From Mycobacterium dioxanotrophicus (GTDB lineage: Bacteria > Actinomycetota > Actinomycetes > Mycobacteriales > Mycobacteriaceae), in assembly GCF_002157835.1 (NCBI RefSeq), contig NZ_CP020809.1, positions 124,001 through 188,000 on the forward strand: a stretch of 64,000 nucleotides of DNA. The letters run 5' to 3'. The notes below the pieces were generated by a model, which ran no database searches, was not told the origin of the DNA, and saw nothing but the letters and a program-made list of their open reading frames with translations. Shown here piece by piece: positions 62,132-64,000 of the stretch (positions are counted from its first letter, which is position 1; each line of letters starts with the position of its first letter). The translations under genes were made by a program, and so were the position numbers.

Positions 62132-62686
62132 ATGAGTGCTGGTGAGCGAACCGATGTCCTGGCGTGCGTCGGGGCGAACGTACGGCGCCTGCGTGCGGCA
62201 TCGGGGCTGAGCCAGTCGGAGCTGGCCACCGCCGCGGGGCTCAGCCGGCGGACCATCGTGAATCTGGAGGCCGGCTCAGCAAACGTCAGCCTGTCGTCGC
62301 TGGATACGATTGCCGATGCCCTCGGTGCGACGTTCGTCGACCTGGTCCTCGCACCCGCCGCAACCCCGGAGCGCATCGATGCCCTGTTGTGGAGGGGCGA
62401 CGCTGACGACAGCCACGCGGTACTGCTCGGCAGCGCGGTGGCACACCGGGAGGGACAGCTCTGGGTCTGGAGCCTTGGCGTGGGTGACCGGTATGACGCC
62501 AACCCTAACCCTGCCGGATGGCACGAGATGGTGCTCGTCACCGCCGGGCGGCTGCGGATCGAGCGCGAAAGCGGTGATATGACACTCGAATTGGGTGACC
62601 ACGCGGTTTACGGCAGCGCTCAGCAGTATGCTTACGTCAACGCCGGTTCCGAGGTGACCAGGTTCGTCCGCGTCGTCTTGTCGTGA
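62132..62686 (+). CDS. XRE-cupin transcriptional regulator
   Basis: A 184-residue protein: an HTH (NVRRLRAASGLSQSELATAA, GLSRRTIVNLEAGSANVSLS) followed by a C-terminal cupin (WHEMVLVTAGRLRIERESGD, MTLELGDHAVYGSAQQYAYV). Such regulators sense small molecules. It is divergent from the exporter gene; the spacer carries TGTGCA/TGCACA-type elements near 62,062-62,115. Confidence 0.88.
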   Translation: MSAGERTDVLACVGANVRRLRAASGLSQSELATAAGLSRRTIVNLEAGSANVSLSSLDTIADALGATFVDLVLAPAATPERIDALLWRGDADDSHAVLLGSAVAHREGQLWVWSLGVGDRYDANPNPAGWHEMVLVTAGRLRIERESGDMTLELGDHAVYGSAQQYAYVNAGSEVTRFVRVVLS

Positions 62687-62704
62687 CTGCGGCCATGGAC
62701 GCTG

Positions 62705-64000
62705 CTACGCACCGTACAGATGCAGGATTCGCGCGGCCGTGGTGGCGATGTCGCCGCTGAGCTTCACGATCGGCGGGCCGCCCGGTTGATGGATCACGTT
62801 TGCCAGGACGATCACATAGGTGTCCGAGCCGGGGTCTATCCATAGCGATACCCCGGTGAAGCCGGTGTGGCCGAAGCTACCGATCGGGAAGAGCATTCCG
62901 CGCGGGCGGGACTGCTCGGTGTCGATATCCCAGCCGAAGCCGCGGAGGTTTTGGCCGGCGATCGCCGGATAGTTCGGCGCGAGCAGGGGATCCGTCGTGT
63001 TGGGGTTGTTTTCGACCGCTCGACGGGTCGCTTCGTTGGCAGCCTGCAGTTGCGCAGCGTTGTGCCCAGGTTGCTGCGGCGTCGTCATCGCCTCCAGCGT
63101 GGACCGCTTCAGCGGGAACGGGCTGGGTCGTCCGGCGAGCCGGTCGAGGAGGGCCTGCGCATACCTTCCGACATCGTGCACCGTCGAGAACACCCCGGCG
63201 CTGCCGCTCACGCCACCCATGCGGCGGGCCGTCGGGTCGTGCACGGTGCCGCGCAGCAGCTGATCGAAGTCGGGGTTGAGGCCCGGGGTGTCCCCGTCGT
63301 GGGCGGTGGGTGCGATCCGGGCCAGGAGAGCAGTGCTCCAGGTGCCTTCGGGGCATGCCCCCGGCGGGTCTGCGTTCTTGTCGAAAACGATTGCCGTACC
63401 CCGAATCTGGTGCGGTCCGCACGCCTTGTCCGCGGGAAGGTAGCGGGTGTCGGCCAGGCCCAACGGAGCAAAGACGTTGCGCGGCACGTACGTATCCAAC
63501 GTTTCACCGGTGATCTTCTCGACCAGTGCGCCGAGGATGATGAAGTTGATGTCGGAGTAGTGAAAGAGCGTTCCGGGGTCGAACACCACCCATGCGGCGA
63601 GTGCACGACGAATGCCTTGAGCTTTGTCGGCGTGGTCCAGTCCCCAAGGCCCGTCGAGGCTCAAATCGCCGGCGATGCCCGAGGTGTGCGTCAGCAGCAT
63701 GCGCAGCGTCACCTGCGCGCGTCGTGGGTCATTCCCCGGGTTGAATTCGGGTAGGTACTTCTGCACGGGGTCGTCGATCTGAAGGCGGCCCTGTTCATAG
63801 AGCTGGAGGACGGCGACGGTGGTCGCGAGGCTCTTCGTCAACGATGCCAGGTCGAAGATCGTGTCCTCGGTCATCGCCTCGGCCGGTGCGGGTGCCCCGT
63901 CGAGCCCGGGTTCGTCGGCTAGCTTGCGCGAGCCGAACGCCTGGCGGAAGACGACGTTGCCGGCATGCCCGATCTGAACCACCGCGCCGGGCAGTCGGTG
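62705..64000 (-). CDS. class-C-type serine hydrolase/beta-lactamase, 5' end outside window
   Basis: The frame is open to the window edge (HRLPGAVVQIGHAGNVVFRQ). FDLASLTKSLATTVAVLQLY carries the SxxK nucleophile, FHYSDINFIILGALVEKITG the YxN, and FGHTGFTGVSLWIDPGS the third (HTG) motif. GGVSGSAGVFSTVHDVGRYA is typical of family members that act as esterases or peptidases. No signal peptide is visible because the start is missing. Confidence 0.88.
   Translation of the reverse strand, partial: HRLPGAVVQIGHAGNVVFRQAFGSRKLADEPGLDGAPAPAEAMTEDTIFDLASLTKSLATTVAVLQLYEQGRLQIDDPVQKYLPEFNPGNDPRRAQVTLRMLLTHTSGIAGDLSLDGPWGLDHADKAQGIRRALAAWVVFDPGTLFHYSDINFIILGALVEKITGETLDTYVPRNVFAPLGLADTRYLPADKACGPHQIRGTAIVFDKNADPPGACPEGTWSTALLARIAPTAHDGDTPGLNPDFDQLLRGTVHDPTARRMGGVSGSAGVFSTVHDVGRYAQALLDRLAGRPSPFPLKRSTLEAMTTPQQPGHNAAQLQAANEATRRAVENNPNTTDPLLAPNYPAIAGQNLRGFGWDIDTEQSRPRGMLFPIGSFGHTGFTGVSLWIDPGSDTYVIVLANVIHQPGGPPIVKLSGDIATTAARILHLYGA

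Noticed and set aside
61039..62541. 500-codon minus-strand open frame spanning the exporter and regulator
   Set aside because: Overlaps two well-supported genes in other frames; Arg/His-rich shadow.
1..64000. tRNA or rRNA genes as integration targets
   Set aside because: I did not find a convincing tRNA cloverleaf or rRNA segment by eye; a tRNAscan run would decide.

Overview
The window looks like DNA from a Mycobacterium or close relative. Coding GC is high, GTG starts are common, and there is a WhiB protein, an F420-dependent LLM oxidoreductase, an MPT63-type secreted protein (DUF1942) and a GarA-like FHA protein. About 1-52.5 kb is accessory and plasmid-like. About 52.6-64 kb is an undisturbed run of ordinary mycobacterial genes. 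Whether the accessory part is an integrated plasmid or the whole window lies on a large plasmid cannot be settled from the sequence.

Layout. 0-1.35 kb: 3' part of a Cap4-type (nuclease + SAVED) CBASS effector, then a truncated thermonuclease gene. 1.7-9.9 kb: plasmid backbone with a two-HTH regulator, a WhiB-like protein, a primase/replication-type gene split by an IS481 element, a decayed DUF2637 gene and small DNA-binding proteins. 10,013-18,066: an 8,054-bp Tn7-like transposon (TnsA, TniA/TnsB, TniB/TnsC, TniQ) with a cadmium-type cargo (CmtR-like repressor, P1B ATPase, CadD), an exact 5-bp target duplication and arrays of end-binding sites. 18.1-20.6 kb: a parAB cassette with five copies of a TTTTCCGCGGAAAA palindrome, the likely plasmid centromere. 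21-33 kb: an HbpS-like protein, broken metabolic genes, an intact Xre-RES toxin-antitoxin pair divergent from an unrecognised protein, a repeat-rich gene-free region, a second DUF2637 gene, an Imm63-like gene, an IS3-split regulator and a VapBC/FitAB pair. 33-37.6 kb: an IS21-family element nested in an IS110-family element.

37.6-46.8 kb holds a tightly packed nine-gene minus-strand operon: two PanB-like proteins, a methylenetetrahydrofolate reductase-like protein, an MHS-type transporter, two DUF202 membrane proteins, FolP, PabB and FolC. A double-domain Lrp/AsnC regulator is divergent from it. It pairs a folate-supply branch with enzymes that handle folate-bound one-carbon units, so it reads as a mobile one-carbon or hydroxymethyl-transfer module of unknown substrate. 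47-52.5 kb: two IS3-family elements, toxin and integrase remnants, a nucleotidyltransferase-GrpB fusion and a PD-(D/E)XK protein. 52.6-64 kb: GCS2 ligase, SBP56, LLM oxidoreductase, DUF1942, FHA, zinc-ribbon, YihY, two SDR/epimerase proteins, an EamA exporter with a divergent XRE-cupin regulator, and a serine hydrolase that runs off the end.

Many accessory genes carry single-base frameshifts, while the folate/PanB operon and the right-hand 12 kb have none that I could see. Insertions of the IS481, IS21 and (nearly) one IS3 element can be undone on paper to restore the reading frame of the interrupted gene.
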